A stretch of 64,000 bases of DNA from Yponomeuta sedellus (Eukaryota; Arthropoda; Insecta; Lepidoptera; Yponomeutidae), in assembly GCA_934045075.1 (NCBI GenBank), contig OW203730.1, positions 10,034,692-10,098,691 on the forward strand, read 5' to 3'. Shown here one piece after another: positions 1-11,424 of the stretch. The position numbers and the translations under genes are program-made. Numbering within the stretch: position 1 is the stretch's first letter; every line of letters starts with the position of its first letter. Under the pieces are notes generated by a model that was not told the DNA's origin, ran no database searches, and worked only from the letters and a program-made list of their open reading frames with translations.

Positions 1-192
1 CATGGACTCTTTGACGTGCAAATGTTGTATTATTCTGCGTTTTCTACTAGTTAATGGCGGGTGCATTATTTATTAATATAGTACCCATAGTACAAATTAC
101 GGAAGAAACAACAATAGTCTGCTACTTATGATGGTCCTTTTTACCTCAGCATGTTGGCATCATTGTAATATTTTTGAAGAACCATACTTCTT

Positions 193-292
193 GTCCACCA
201 ATTTGGACTTGCCCTCCGTGGTGGAGTACGGCTTATACCTTCCTTAGGGAAGAGACCCGTGCCCCTTGGTGGGGCACATAATGGGTTGATGA
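193..292 (+). repeat. 5S-SINE, 3' fragment
   Basis: Matches the 3' third of the 5S-derived SINE seen in full at 992-1332: the CCACCAA...GGTGGAGTA inverted pair, then AGAGACCCGTGCCCC and a GGTTGATGATG end. The 5S-like head is missing, so the copy is 5'-truncated and cannot carry its own promoter. Confidence 0.75.
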
Positions 293-300
293 TGGTGGTA

Positions 301-991
301 CTTCTTGTTCTTTATTTTTTTATTATATTATATTATTATTATATTGGGTTGGTGACGCGTCGAATGTGATACTCCTTCTTTTGTAGATTGGAAGGCCTGG
401 AATATCATATCTTATTATTTGTTCTTTAGTATCAACTCGGATAATGAGTGAATATGTCCTTTACGATAGGTACAAAATGGATTTCAATCTCTTATCTGTG
501 CCAAGAGATACCACGGAGTTTAAGCATTTTAGCATAGTTTATTTTGTAGTTAGAATGCAAGCATAAACCACATCATCTGCACACCATAATAAGTCCTTTG
601 CGACCACTTTGGCTTCAGTATGGCAGAAACACCTATCAAGAATTCCACACTTTACACGCGACCTGGTATTTATTTTGATAGGAAGAACCTACCATTTTCA
701 GGGCTTCTGCGTTTTCGGTACTGTTTTATAAGCGTGAAATTCATAAGATATATTTTTAAGTAGCATATATACGTCCTGATTCAGGGTATCGATCTCCTTG
801 TAAAGAGAGAGAGTGAGAGAGTATTATAATATAAAACATCTTATAAAAATATCTCATAAAAACTTTTTGTTATTCGGACTAAAGAAGAAATCAGTTTTAT
901 TTCTGCCAAAATGTATAGCAGTTTTATGGAAGATTTTTTGGTTTTATACAATGTGTACTGCTCTTTATAATTAAGTACACATACTCAATCT
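301..991. other. no recognisable feature
   Basis: AT-rich DNA with short T and AT runs (305-345) and a short GA run near 806-820. No long open frame, no repeat shared with the rest of the window and no RNA-like fold was seen. Confidence 0.6.
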
Positions 992-1332
992 CTCGTGGCC
1001 TAACAGAAACAAGTAATTGGAATCAATCACTTGGGTTAAGCAACAGCGCTGTCAGGTACTGGATGGGTGACCATCCCGTGGTCATTTAGCTTCCGAGCGC
1101 TTCCGTGCTTCGCAAGGCACGTTAATACGTTGGTGCCGGCTGTCATGAAATGGCAGTCGTTAAGCCATGTCAGAGCCCTTATGGGCGGCTTGATAACTTG
1201 TGACAGTAAGGCCCGCCACTGTCTTACAATCCTCCACCAACCCGGACTTGGCCCCCGTGGTGGAGTATGACGTAACATTCCTGCATTGCAGAAAGAGACC
1301 GTGCCACAGCAGTAAGCCATACGGGTTGATAT
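992..1332 (+). mobile_element. 5S rRNA-derived SINE, near full length
   Basis: The head aligns with the internal promoter region of eukaryotic 5S rRNA: TTAAGCAAC at 1036 (A-box region), an AGGTACT-type intermediate element and GGATGGGTGACC at 1061-1072 (C box). The body holds the CCACCAACCC/GGTGGAGTA hairpin and the element ends in GGGTTGATATC. This is the architecture of SINE3-class (5S-derived) retroposons, transcribed by Pol III and mobilised by a LINE. The copy is diverged from others in the window. It is not a functional 5S gene because only the promoter half resembles 5S. Confidence 0.82.
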
Positions 1333-1799
1333 CATAATCTGATGTAAATGTTTTGGAAAAGAGGAGAAAGAAAAAAAGAAAAAAAATGTTTTGCGAAAGA
1401 GGTCGTATGTAGGAAATTGCAATGTATTTGCCCAAAGTTTATTACATGGTATTATAAACAAATAAATAAATGAAAGTTATAGAACAAAAGTTTTATTCAT
1501 TTATTGATGCATGCTTTTGTTGTATTTAAATGTTTCTATGAAGGAAACACGATAGTTAATCGAACAATACTATCTTACGCCTCAGGAGTCACGCATAGCC
1601 GAATTGTAAATAAAACAAATACGTTTAAGTACTTTGCTGTAACCACAACACCTCGCTATTTTCATTGGCAACAACACAAAATTCCTTTGTCGAATTTCAC
1701 CAAGGTGTTGAGTGTAACTGAATATGTAACTGAAACATTTTCTGGAAGAGATTACTGTAAGTGATAAAATCATAGCATTCAAAGGTAAAAATTAATTTG
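1333..1799. other. no recognisable feature
   Basis: Contains an 86-codon open stretch at 1504-1764 (+) with no motif I recognise, no signal peptide and no clear splice sites. I regard it as chance in AT-rich DNA. Confidence 0.5.
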
Positions 1800-2100
1800 C
1801 TAAATTCTACCAAAAATAAGCGTATTTTTTCCTTCAAGTATTGGTGTCGGTGGTGGTGTGCTCGTGTCTTGCTTCTGCTTGAAAAAGTGGGAGGGAAGGC
1901 GCTTCATTATCTAACCACACGGTGCTTGTAGGATTTTTGGCGGAATCTAGCAAAGTGGTTTTCTTATTTAAATGCTATTATGGATTCCCTCAGTGACTCC
2001 TGATTCCATATAATATTATGTTAGTTATAAAGGCTCTCCGACTCAGAAATATCTTTGTTATTTCCATTTCTATGTACAATAAAGCGTTCTCTATCTATTT
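1800..2100 (+). repeat. repeat family F, copy 1
   Basis: Shares with 33840-34020 and, in reverse, with 5965-6244 the blocks CAAGTATTGGTGTCGGTGG, CTTGCTTCTGCTTGAAAAAG, TTTTGGCGGAAT and ATGCTATTATGGAT, ending near CAATAAAG. Three diverged copies in 64 kb mark an interspersed element; class unknown (SINE-like or a LINE 3' end). An AATAAAG-like signal near the end suggests retroposition. Confidence 0.7.
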
Positions 2101-2174
2101 ATATAATGTTTGACCATTTTTTTAACCTGCCTGTACATATTATTTATGTTCTAACGTGTACATAAGTTTTTGGT

Positions 2175-2491
2175 TTTAATTACTTTTTTAAAAACCTGTT
2201 TATAGGCTAAAAATTCCACCCATGCCCCATGTCAGTGATGCAATTTACTTCAGCCAGATGTCGCTACCTGTACGTAATACAGAGAATAGTGTAAAGAGGT
2301 TCGAAATTTCACTGATGCCGGTGAGTCGCCCATTAGCTCAGTTGGAAAGAGCGCTGGCACGGATAGCCAGAGGTCACGGGTTCAAATCTCGGCATGGGTG
2401 GAATTTTTAGCCTCTAAAAAGGTTTTTAAAATTGTCCTTAGCACGGGATAGTGCATTAAAAATAGAAATAGTATTATTTAATTACTTTTTT
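2175..2491 (+). mobile_element. tRNA-derived SINE T1 with 15-bp target duplication
   Basis: Element at 2190-2476 flanked by the direct repeat TTTAATTACTTTTTT (2175-2189 and 2477-2491). The tRNA-like head at 2327-2400 folds as a cloverleaf: 7-bp acceptor stem with one G-T pair, GCTC/GAGC D stem, CTGGC/GCCAG anticodon stem, T loop TTCAAAT. A box TTAGCTCAGTTGG and B box GGTTCAAATC are visible. The 3' tail is GCACGGGATAGTGCATTAAAAATA. The left 35 bases are in inverted orientation (AAAAACCTGTTTATAGGCT), so the insertion carries a 5' inversion. Confidence 0.85.
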
Positions 2492-4394
2492 TTTATTTAC
2501 AGTCTTTTTATATTATAAACATGTGCCACACATTAATTTAAATACTAAAGGGCTACCAATAGACTAGGAAGCAGGAAACAGAAAAATAAATTCTCCTTGA
2601 AACCGTGGTAAACATAGCAGCTAGCCTCACACTCAAGAAGGTTATATACATTCTTTGACTTTATTAAGTCATGTTCATTTTCAACCACCAGACTACATAA
2701 TAATCTGCCTAAAGCCTTGAAGTGAACTTCTTTAAAAATCAAAATAATTTTCGTTGTTCTCGAGGCGCTAGTCCCTTAAAATACTGTGCCGAATATACAC
2801 AATTCAGAAGTTCGGTGTAGTTATACCTATATGACTATTTGAATTACTATCACATTTGCTTAAATTACAACGCATTTAAGCGTACAGCTAAACTATAAAT
2901 TCAGCCAGTTGGTTGTTCAGTAACTAATTACACATTCAATACATTTTGTATGGGAAGCGACAGATCATAATGCAACAGAAAGTTCGTTCATTTACGCTTC
3001 TGCCTGTTTTTCAAAAGTAAAAAATATAAATTGTTGAGTTTTTACTGTTCTAAAATCACTGTTCTCTGGCTGCGTCGTTTGCCTAAGCCTGTCTAAGCAC
3101 AGTTCAAAACAATTTCCGACGGAATGTTGACTGAAATTTTAACTGTGAAGGTAGAAAAGAAAGAAAAGAAAAAACCTACACAAAGAGTCTTGATAATTAT
3201 CACTGAAAATAAAGTGGTGTTTTCGGATACAAATTTACAGTATTGTTCTTCGTAGTTAGTTTTAAAATTATTTTAAATTCGACACTCAAGAAGAAAACTT
3301 ACATAACAAATACATTGGAGTATTGTCCTCTAATATCATAAGCAATCAACAGAACACTAGAGTTGGCCGGCGACAACCATAAGACTTCGACCCACCTTTA
3401 TAATTTTTATAAGTTTCATTCTGCCATTGTTTGTCTATGCTTACATGAGTAATTTTGAGTAAATAAAAATATGTTAAAACATGAACTTAAATCATGGTAA
3501 GAATGTCCCTTTAATATGTTTTACCTCTAAGTTGAATGATCCGATAGGCAAAGAGTTTGTACCTGCCAGACAGAAGTTCAAACATGTGATCACATAAGTG
3601 CACGGAAACTTTATGTGACAATAGTAACAAATGTATGTGCCACACATGTGCACACTTATGTAATCACTTATTTGAAAATATTACTAATTTCACAATACTA
3701 CTTAATTTCACCAAGCATTTTAGGCAAGTAAATCTTCTGCTTTACTTGATGGCTAAGTTGTCTAATAGTGCAAAACTTATTTGCTGCACCGCAGAGCGTA
3801 ATTGACATAGCTCTAGTACACCCCCTTGCCTTTAACCTATTTATCTTTCCATATCGTTCCAACCGGCCACAGATTATATAAAAGAGATTATGTAAGAGAG
3901 AGTTACGTAAGTTCTTAATTTGTAATTTTAAGTCTCGAACAAAATTTTACGTTTGTTTCTTCAAATCATAATAAACAATGGTTTTTCCAACAATGCCACT
4001 TTTTCCTACCTAGCGTGTCGATGGCAAAGGTAAAACTCAACATAACAGAAGCCCCAAGGAAACCCAATAACGTATAAGTATGATAATCGTAAGTCAAACG
4101 TCACTAGTTGGCCTTTCTTCGTCAGATGTGGAAATCTCCTCAGTGAGTTCAGGAAACGAAAATAAATTATACCGCTAGCCTGGGTAGTAAGACAACGTTA
4201 GCTGCGCGTTCTAAACGTCAAAATTTTCTACTTTCTAGTACATTAATTGTCAAATTCTGACACCTTAGCGCCACAAAAACGCATTCTTCATGTTAAACAT
4301 GTAGCGCTACGGCCAACGCTTGTCACAGAATCAATGAGTAGCAGCCAATTTTACTGCGACTTCTGCGACACAAATCTTGCTTGGGATGTGTCGA
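2492..4394. other. AT-rich DNA, nothing recognised
   Basis: No open frame longer than about 65 codons, no repeat shared with other parts of the window, and no RNA-like fold was found by eye. Could be intronic or old decayed repeat. Confidence 0.55.
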
Positions 4395-4520
4395 ATAAGA
4401 TAGGATAAGAATATTCTTTATTGTTTACCAGAAAAATGGTTACAGAAACGGCAGATACAGAAGATAAGATACATTTGGCGGCAATCTCAAACTGGAGAAA
4501 TTGCTGAAGGAGAAATAGAT
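4395..4520. repeat. retroposon fragment with GAATATTCTTTATT end
   Basis: The block GATAAGAATATTCTTTATTG plus downstream TTGCTGAAGGA is shared with 9705-9815, and the GAATATTCT core with 19940, 36765 and 57515. It probably represents the 3' end of one LINE or SINE family in reverse orientation. Confidence 0.5.
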
Positions 4521-4538
4521 TCTTAGCCTAAGAGAAGA

Positions 4539-4973
4539 CTATTCTTTAAAAACCTATTTAGAGGCTAAAAATTTCACCCATGCCGGGATTCGAACCCGCA
4601 ACCTCTGGCTATCCGTGCCAGCGCTCTACCAATTGAGCCAATGGGCGACTCACGGCATCAGTGAAATTTCGAACCTCTTTACACTATTCTCTGTATTACG
4701 TACAGGCAGCGACATCTGGCTTAAGCAAATCGCATCACTTACAGCCCCGACTACCTACTTTGCAGTTAGGTTTTACATCGGAACGATATAACTGTACCCA
4801 CATGATTATACTGTTTTTATTTTTAATGCACTAACCGGTGCTAAGGACAAATTTAAAAACCTATTTAGAGGCTAAAAATTTCACTCATGCCGGGATTCGA
4901 ACCCGCAACCTCTGGCTACCGTGCCAGCGCCAGCGCTGTACCAATTGAGCCAATGAGCGACTCACCTATTCTT
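4539..4973 (-). mobile_element. T1 SINE dimer with candidate target duplication
   Basis: Two tandem T1 units on the minus strand (4547-4965). The tRNA-like parts lie near 4577-4650 and 4887-4960, about 310 bp apart, separated by the GCACTAACC tail block. The outer head is cut at the start of the tRNA-like part. CTATTCTT occurs immediately on both sides (4539-4546 and 4966-4973), consistent with one insertion of the whole dimer, though 8 bp is short. The second tRNA-like unit carries a small CCAGCG duplication. Confidence 0.75.
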
Positions 4974-5235
4974 ATTCACTAGTATGCTGTGTGTAGGGGT
5001 AAATCCCCAAGGGGACATTGTTTAAAAGTTTTGAAATGAAGACTGCGGTGTGCCTTGGCATATTACACTGGTGGCAACTTAATGGCGCCACTTTATAGCG
5101 CAAGAACCCTTGTGAAGTGTGAACTGGGCGTTACTTTTGCAGAGGGTTTGCAGCTAGCTCTCTTGGCAAGCGATGAATTGACTGACACCGGCTGATTACG
5201 ACGTTGATGATGAATTTAGGTATTTGTGTAATTTT

Positions 5236-5282
5236 CGTGTCATGTTATATGCACCATCTACAGGTGCATATAACATGACACG
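5236..5282. repeat. perfect 20-bp-arm hairpin
   Basis: CGTGTCATGTTATATGCACC at 5236-5255 is followed by a 7-base loop and its exact reverse complement at 5263-5282. No second copy in the window. Confidence 0.85.
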
Positions 5283-5325
5283 TCATCCAGGTGGATTTTT
5301 ATCCAGGTGGATTGAAATCCTCCCC

Positions 5326-5380
5326 ATTAGGGGAGGGCTATGTCCAGCAGTGGACTAGTAGTATAGCCTGACGACGACAG
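5326..5380 (+). repeat. RTE-type LINE 3' end fragment
   Basis: Contains GGGGAGGGCTATGTCCAG followed by CAGTGGAC and TATAGCCTGACGACGAC. In the longer copy at 37866-38128 this block encodes the last residues of an RTE-type ORF2, so this is a very short 3' remnant or a SINE tail sharing that end. Confidence 0.65.
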
Positions 5381-5964
5381 ATAAAAAGTTATTTGGGCAC
5401 TCCCACTTCTGTTCTTCGTTTATATCCTAAAGAATATGTAGAAAACATAAGATCTTAAAATCTTGCTAAGGAAGATATTAAGATTCTAAAAGAAACAATC
5501 TTAAGTGATTAAACATCGTAAACTACACATAAATCTTCTTATATAGCCTGTCTTAAACGAATTTTAGTCAACCGGCACAAAATAGCTCCATACAGTTCAG
5601 GCGCAAACTATTGCTAATGACGGAAGACACAGTTTTTGACATAAAACATTTATTATTTGAAAAAAAGTAGAACACAATAGAAAAGTCATATTTTTTATAG
5701 ATTAACTCTTTATATTTTAAGCTTTTATGAGTAAAATGTCGTGGTTTTCTGGCTTGTTATAAGTACAATGTCACTCCTATATTATTTTGAGTCTTAATTT
5801 ATTCTAATTGACTTATGCTCCAGTACCCTAAAGCCGTAAAATTATCGAATATTTTACTACGGTATGGTTACTTACATTTTCATAAAGGGCTTGACTTTAA
5901 GGTGCTTGGGGGCGCAAATTAGCGCCACCAATGGAATGAAAATCATAGATAGATAGATAAAAAT
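5381..5964. other. no recognisable feature
   Basis: AT-rich, with no open frame or shared repeat seen. A GATA run (5946-5958) precedes the next element. Confidence 0.55.
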
Positions 5965-6244
5965 CATAGAATAATAGAGAACACTTTATTGTACATAAAA
6001 TTGAAATTACACAGATATTGTATGGAATCAGGCGTTACTTTGCGGAAATCCATAATAGCATTAAAAGTGAAAAATACTTTGCTAAATTCCGCCAAAAATC
6101 ATTCAAGAACCATGCGGTTAGTTAATGCACCGACCTCCCTCTCATTTTTTCAAGCAGAAGCAAAACACGAACACATTACTACCGTCACCAATACTTGTGT
6201 AAGAAAATACGACACAAGTATTGGTGTCGGTGGTGGTGTGTTCG
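5965..6244 (-). repeat. repeat family F, copy 2, with terminal foldback
   Basis: Reverse-orientation copy of the family at 1800-2100. Its head is duplicated in inverted form: arm 6168-6200 pairs with 6212-6244 (33-bp arms, four mismatches, 11-base loop). A foldback like this fits 5' inversion during reverse transcription or a hairpin end of a DNA element. Confidence 0.65.
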
Positions 6245-7490
6245 TTTGTTTTTTAATACACAGATATTTCTTAACCTAAGAGTACTTACGGCAGTGGTAA
6301 CTATTTTTAAAACACATAGCCTGGAATGTGGTATAAATATTTTTAATCGGTATCCGCTAAAAACGGTTAAGTTAGCGGAAATCGAAAATCCTAGATTTTA
6401 GTCACAGTCGTTAAGAATTTTCATGTTCACTTTTAGATAAAAAAGTATTTTTCCCCAATTCACAGATAAACCTTGTCGGTTTCGGGGGATGGAAGGCATT
6501 ATATTGAATGTATCTTTTTTTTCATACTATAAATAAAAAAAAATTACTTAACAAGCTATGAATTTTATTCCATTGTTGGCGTTAGTTAGCGCCCCTAAGC
6601 GCCTAACGGGGAAAAAGTCACATCATTTTTACAAACCATTTTCACATTTTTACAAAACATTTATTAGAGCAACAGTTACGCAATACATCAGACATACTGA
6701 TTGTTTAATACATTAAGACACCACAAAACAAAGTACTTAACAAAACTTTTACAAACAATCGTCACGGTGTGTCTCTGCTGCTACAAGAGGCAGCTGACTC
6801 AGCATACTGCCGAGGGTATGCCCAAAACGACCATTACATAGTATCTACTCCTAAGCTTTTCCTCTTATGTTGTCGGCCATGGGTCCTAAACCACACTTAT
6901 AACATGATTAAGAGATCAGACCCACACTTTTGCTCTAAGAATCTATACAAGTGTTTTAAAATCTATCTTTAAAGATATGTTTTTTCCCATAGGTTCATAA
7001 AGCCCCTTAACAATTCTCGAAAGATTCAGATTATTCCGTTTATTGATTAGAAATATTGGTGACTCAGGACTTTTAATTCTAGTTATTTTCGACCTAAAAC
7101 TTTTGTAAGCACTACTTACGCTTAACTTAATTCTGGAATCACTTAGGTACAGTCCGTTAGCTTTTGGAATATATCTCGAGTTCTATAGTAGGCTTCGGTT
7201 TTCGCCGAAAGCACGCGAGTGTAATATGTACTACCTTCGAGTTCTGATTTTGAAATTAATGTCCTTTTTAATATATATTTATAATATCAATGTTGTGATA
7301 GTAACATTATATATTATACAAAAATTATGATAGATTAAATATTTATAATAATAATAATTAATGAAAAAAAATGGAACTAAACCTAAAACATTCTAATTTA
7401 AATAAAATATTTATTTATTTATGGAATCATTGAAATTATTTTGTCTTATTAGTTCCGATATTTCTATTACAAGAACATATCCGATTCTAT
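6245..7490. other. AT-rich DNA, nothing clear
   Basis: A block near 6763-6850 containing GCAGCTGACTCAGCATACTGC resembles stretches near 53860-53930 and, more weakly, 62730-62770, so part of this is an old dispersed repeat. The rest shows no gene-like signal. Confidence 0.45.
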
Positions 7491-7536
7491 CCGACAGTAG
7501 CCGAGGTATATTCTAACATACCTCGGCTACTATCGG
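7491..7536. repeat. 19-bp-arm hairpin
   Basis: Arms 7491-7509 and 7518-7536 pair with one mismatch (core AGTAGCCGAGGTAT). The element-like surroundings are too decayed to assign. Confidence 0.75.
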
Positions 7537-7801
7537 CTAAAACTAACAGACTGTACTTGAATTTTTGTCGGAAGACTCTCAGCCCGTAATTCCAATAGTC
7601 TTTAATTCAAATTACATACAAATGCCTCTCGCAATCATTAGGATTCCGACCGAGGAATTGGTGCGTCTATTTAGGCCCCAAGAATCTCAATATTGCCTAT
7701 ACCTAAATAGAAACTTTACGGCTAAGGTTACGGATGCAATATGGAAGTGTTGGAGCGAAATATTATGAAAAGTATGCGAGTGGAATATGTGATGATAGAG
7801 T

Positions 7802-8719
7802 AGGTAGTTCAAAGTCGGGGTGCGATGCCAGATTACCTTCCCGTGTGCCCTTCCGCTTCCGTTCCTACTGATTCATTTTTGAACCAGTAGGAAGGGTAAG
7901 TGGCAAGGGCCGGTGCACCCTGGGCGCTGGTCAGTAACTTCTCTTTATGGGATCTTGCTGGCCAGCGGCGAAAAATCTGGCGGGAGGGGTCGCGTGGGCC
8001 CTGTTTCACTTTGTGGAGCGGGACCCAGGCGACCAACCGAATGAAGGACCGACTGGGGGGGGCGCCGCTGCGCGGAAGCGCGCGCGCCTCGTACCAGTCG
8101 GACCAGAGTGGCCGCCGGGACGCGGAGGGTCGGGGGACTCTCCGCGTCCATCACGGCGGGCCGGAAGGCGCCCTTGCGTGTTCCGAGGGTGCCTTCTGGC
8201 ACGGAGGGAGCCCGCGCGGTCGCTCACCGCCTTCTCTGCTTTCAGAGAAGTGCTGGTGGGCGACGTGGCTGGCCTCACGTGTGGGGCGTGTGGGGACCGG
8301 GCCTTGGGCCCCCACGCGCCTCAACGAGGAGGTGCGCCGCCCTCCCCGTCTCATCGACCGGGTTGCGATGGGATGGAGGGGGCGGCGCGTTGAGGCGTAT
8401 GGGGGCCAAGATCATACGCACTTGGCCCCTATGCGCTCCAACGAAGAGATGCGGCGTTTTCTAGCCCCGTCGTCGAGCACCGACGGGGCAGAAGCGCCGC
8501 CGAAGGAGTGCCCGCAGACGGGGTCGCGGAAGTGTGCGCAAGCGTTCCCGTGGCCCCGTCCTTTGCGGTGCGGAGGAACACCCCAGGAGTTTTAGTCGGT
8601 ATACCGCCCTTTTCAGGGCGGGGAGTCCGACATAACCACTGTGCTCCCCCGAGCCGGTGGTACCCGTAATTGGGGTTTCTCCTGGGTGAAAAAAAAAAAA
8701 AAAAAAGGTAGTTCAAAGT
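7802..8719 (+). mobile_element. 5'-truncated GC-rich LINE end, R1-clade-like
   Basis: An 890-bp GC-rich island (7816-8705) in AT-rich DNA, ending in an 18-base poly(A) and flanked by the 14-bp direct repeat AGGTAGTTCAAAGT (7802-7815 and 8706-8719). This is a textbook LINE or retrocopy insertion. Just before the poly(A) it reads GGAGTTTTAGTCGG, then ACATAACCAC, CCGGTGGTA and GGGGTTTCTCCTGGGTG, a layout I associate with 3' UTRs of R1-clade LINEs of moths. A 231-codon open frame (7900-8595, +) covers most of the island but shows no reverse transcriptase, zinc-knuckle or endonuclease motif; it is likely open only because GC-rich DNA is poor in stops. A retrocopied host transcript remains possible. 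Confidence 0.6.
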
Positions 8720-9600
8720 TGTGCGATTTAATAAAATGTGTATCCTCTACGTCGGTGATGCACATTCTACATTGCAATGTTGCGATTAATGGCCCGCCTT
8801 CAAACAACTAATTTACATTATTTGAATTGATCAATAATTTGAATCTAGTAAGTTTATAGTAAATCTTAAATAGAGATCCTCTCTCTGTAAACGGTACAGC
8901 TAGTATACATTTTTCATTAGTTTTGGACTTTATTTCAGGTTCAATTTAAGGTGGCAACTATTAGACCACTACCAGGTAAAGGATTGAGTAAAGAAAGTAA
9001 CCATTAGCTGATTAAATAAGTATATTCTCCCAATATATAACTCCTAAGCTACATAGCGTCTCATCTAACAAAGTGAGACAAGGCTGTACCATTACCACCT
9101 AAATTCGTTTCAAGTGAAACCTGACGCATGAACATGCCTACTTAACGTTTCAACTTTGATCAAAGACACACCGAGTGCGAAATATATGTGCAGTGTCTAT
9201 GTACGAGTATAGGGCCAACATTTAAGGTCTATTTACATTTTAGCTAACCGGGCACTATATAGGTGCCCCGGGAATGAGATATTTTTCCGCAGTAAAACGT
9301 AGCTTATGTGTTAATTCTGGGTGTCATACTCCACCAAATGTTATTAAAATCGCTCCAGCCCTTTAGACGTGAAGAAGTAACAAATATACATACTCACAAA
9401 CTGTCGCCTTTATAATATTAGTTTGATAAAGTGTGATGTGATGTGATCATGACATGGGATTAATTTGCACTCATGTTCATAGCGGGTTCGCATCATCAAG
9501 CGCTGAGGTATTTGAATATCTCAGATACTCGGGTTTCCTCGAGATGTTTTCTTTCACAGTTCGTGAGTGGCATTGCTACTATAAGATAAGAATAAGATAA
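8720..9600. other. no recognisable feature, except a possible SINE fragment at its end
   Basis: AT-rich. A block at 9500-9575 (GGGTTTCCTCGAGATGTTTTC then CTTTCACAGTTCG) resembles the body of the D-family SINE in reverse orientation, as at 18700-18750. Confidence 0.45.
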
Positions 9601-10130
9601 GAATATTCTTAGACTTTTAGTCCGGATCTACTTACGGGTGTTGTTATATCGGAAGAGTCCGACCAGGTTTTGCTCCGATTCGCAGAGCTTAATCAAATAA
9701 AGAATATTCTTTATTTTACACCAGGAAAAACAAACAAAAAATTAAATACAAAGTTACAGTACATTTTTCAACGACGACAACCAACGATGGAGAGTTGCTG
9801 AAGGAAAAGTGAGACGGGTAGTTGGTGCAAATATGAATATTGATTTACATACTTATACTTAAAAATAATATACTTACATAAACCTTAACATATAATACCT
9901 ACATAAAGGAATTTATTATAAACATTCACAAAGTTACATTATTTACAATAAAGTTCCACAAGAGGATAAAAAGAACGACAAACCTACATTAAGAAAAACC
10001 ATAACAAAATCAAAGAAAAAATAAAAAAGAATGAGAGTGATAGATACAAATCATTAACCATGTTTTTAAAGATAGCTGGGGGAGGAAGAGCGCCTATAAA
10101 TTAACACATGTAAACAACTGAAGCAAAGTC
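9601..10130. repeat. mixed retroposon fragments
   Basis: The segment 9617-9665 (TAGTCCGGATCTACTTACGG and following) recurs inverted at 60452-60502. The segment 9705-9815 repeats the block at 4400-4510. The remainder is AT-rich with no assignment. Confidence 0.5.
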
Positions 10131-10330
10131 ATTGGTACATGCCGGAATTTGAACCCACGACCCTCTAAGTGAGAAGACAGAATTCTATCGCTCCGATACC
10201 ACAGCTCTTTGTAATATTTAAACTCTATATTTAATCTATTGGGAATTTCTAGTAGCAATACCTGTCGCTAACTGTGGTAAGGTAACATTGTGAGGAAACC
10301 TGAGTGCCTGAGATGTTTATACGCGCTTGA
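10131..10330. repeat. decayed D-type SINE pieces, head to head
   Basis: 10131-10210 has a reversed tRNA-like part (GTACATGCCGGAATTTGAAC, ACCACAGCTC). 10240-10330 carries the plus-strand body block GCAATACCTGTCGCTAAC and GTGAGGAAACC. The two halves face opposite ways, as after inversion or twin priming. Confidence 0.5.
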
Positions 10331-11051
10331 AATAGGCTAACCGCAGTGGGCATGTAAGATAATTAAGGCCATACTTTTTTTCTCTTTAAGAGAAGGTATG
10401 TACTCTACCGTGGGAGCTATAGGCTGCATTTAAAAAAAACGGTCTATCTCGTTTATTTTCGGCAACATTAAAAATTCAACGAACCCTATTTACTAAATCA
10501 TGTTCTATATTATTTTAGCTGTATGAGAAATAAAACGTACTTAAACGCGATTTATGTAGTGCGAGCGCATCACATTCGTGGCTGAAAGCGGTACATCAAG
10601 TTATTATTTGATTATCTCCCCCCTGATGTAGAGCGAATAGATGCCGCGAGCTGGTTAACGTTATGAGAAATACACTTATTAACCTACCACCTATCTATAA
10701 TCAAGTATACGAAATAATTGAAACAAAACAAATCTATATAGTGTTAAAAAAATTGTACAAAGGCGAGCTTAGTACTAGATAGTATTTTCTTCCAGCTAAG
10801 GGCGCTAACCAGAGTATCATATATCAAACAAATAACTGACAAAACGCACGAATCTGAAGAGATTAATGACTTTTTTGTTTGTGAAATAGCAAGCGTCGAA
10901 TTGAGAACTTCCATTATTTTCTAATCAATTAAAAATATGAAGAAATAAATGTATTTGAATAAAACCGGCTGTGACACTGAATTTAATTTTCTTCTTTTGG
11001 TCCCACCTGATATCGGAGGTCGGCTCTCATGGTAGCTATTTTGTCCCTTAG
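10331..11051. other. AT-rich DNA with one LINE-end relic
   Basis: 10740-10800 (TTGTACAAAGGCGAGCTTAG, then TATTTTCTTCCAGC) is the reverse complement of 60777-60820, a retroposon 3' end with AATAAAG. Nothing else recognised. Confidence 0.45.
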
Positions 11052-11238
11052 TGTTACGGCTCAGAGGCCTCAGCGCGGCTTGAAAACTTCTAACAGTAAG
11101 TCCAGCCACTAGTCTTGCAAGCCTCCACCAATCCGGGCTTGGCCGCCGTGGTGGAGTATGGCCTATACCCTCCTCAGAAAAGAGACACGTGTCTCTTAGT
11201 GGCGACGTAATGGGTTGATGATGATGTTACGGCTCAGA
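11052..11238 (+). mobile_element. 5S-SINE, 5'-truncated, with 14-bp target duplication
   Basis: The 3' body of the 5S-derived SINE (11066-11224), ending GGGTTGATGATGA. TGTTACGGCTCAGA lies directly on both sides (11052-11065 and 11225-11238). This fixes the family's 3' end without poly(A) and supports LINE-type target-primed insertion. Confidence 0.8.
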
Positions 11239-11424
11239 AGAATTCTATGTTTCTGGTGTTGAACAACTCCGTAAGATTTTGGAGCCACGATGTTTTTCTG
11301 CTGACAAGGCCTTGTAAATGGACTTGGATCAGATTGTGACTGCAATCTGCATATGATATGACCAAAGTTTTGTAGTTTCATGGTGATTATAAACTAAATT
11401 TAATACACGATTTTAAATCATAGC

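Noticed and set aside
1504..1764. 86-codon frame
   Set aside because: No motif, no recognisable splice or start context, AT-rich composition.
2327..2400. A functional tRNA gene
   Set aside because: The cloverleaf folds, but the same sequence recurs at least eight times inside SINE units with fixed flanks and target duplications, and the anticodon loop lacks the usual T before the anticodon.
7900..8595. A 231-codon host or bacterial gene in the GC-rich island
   Set aside because: Flanking 14-bp target duplications and a poly(A) end show a retroposed insertion; several overlapping frames are open at once, as expected for GC-rich non-coding DNA.
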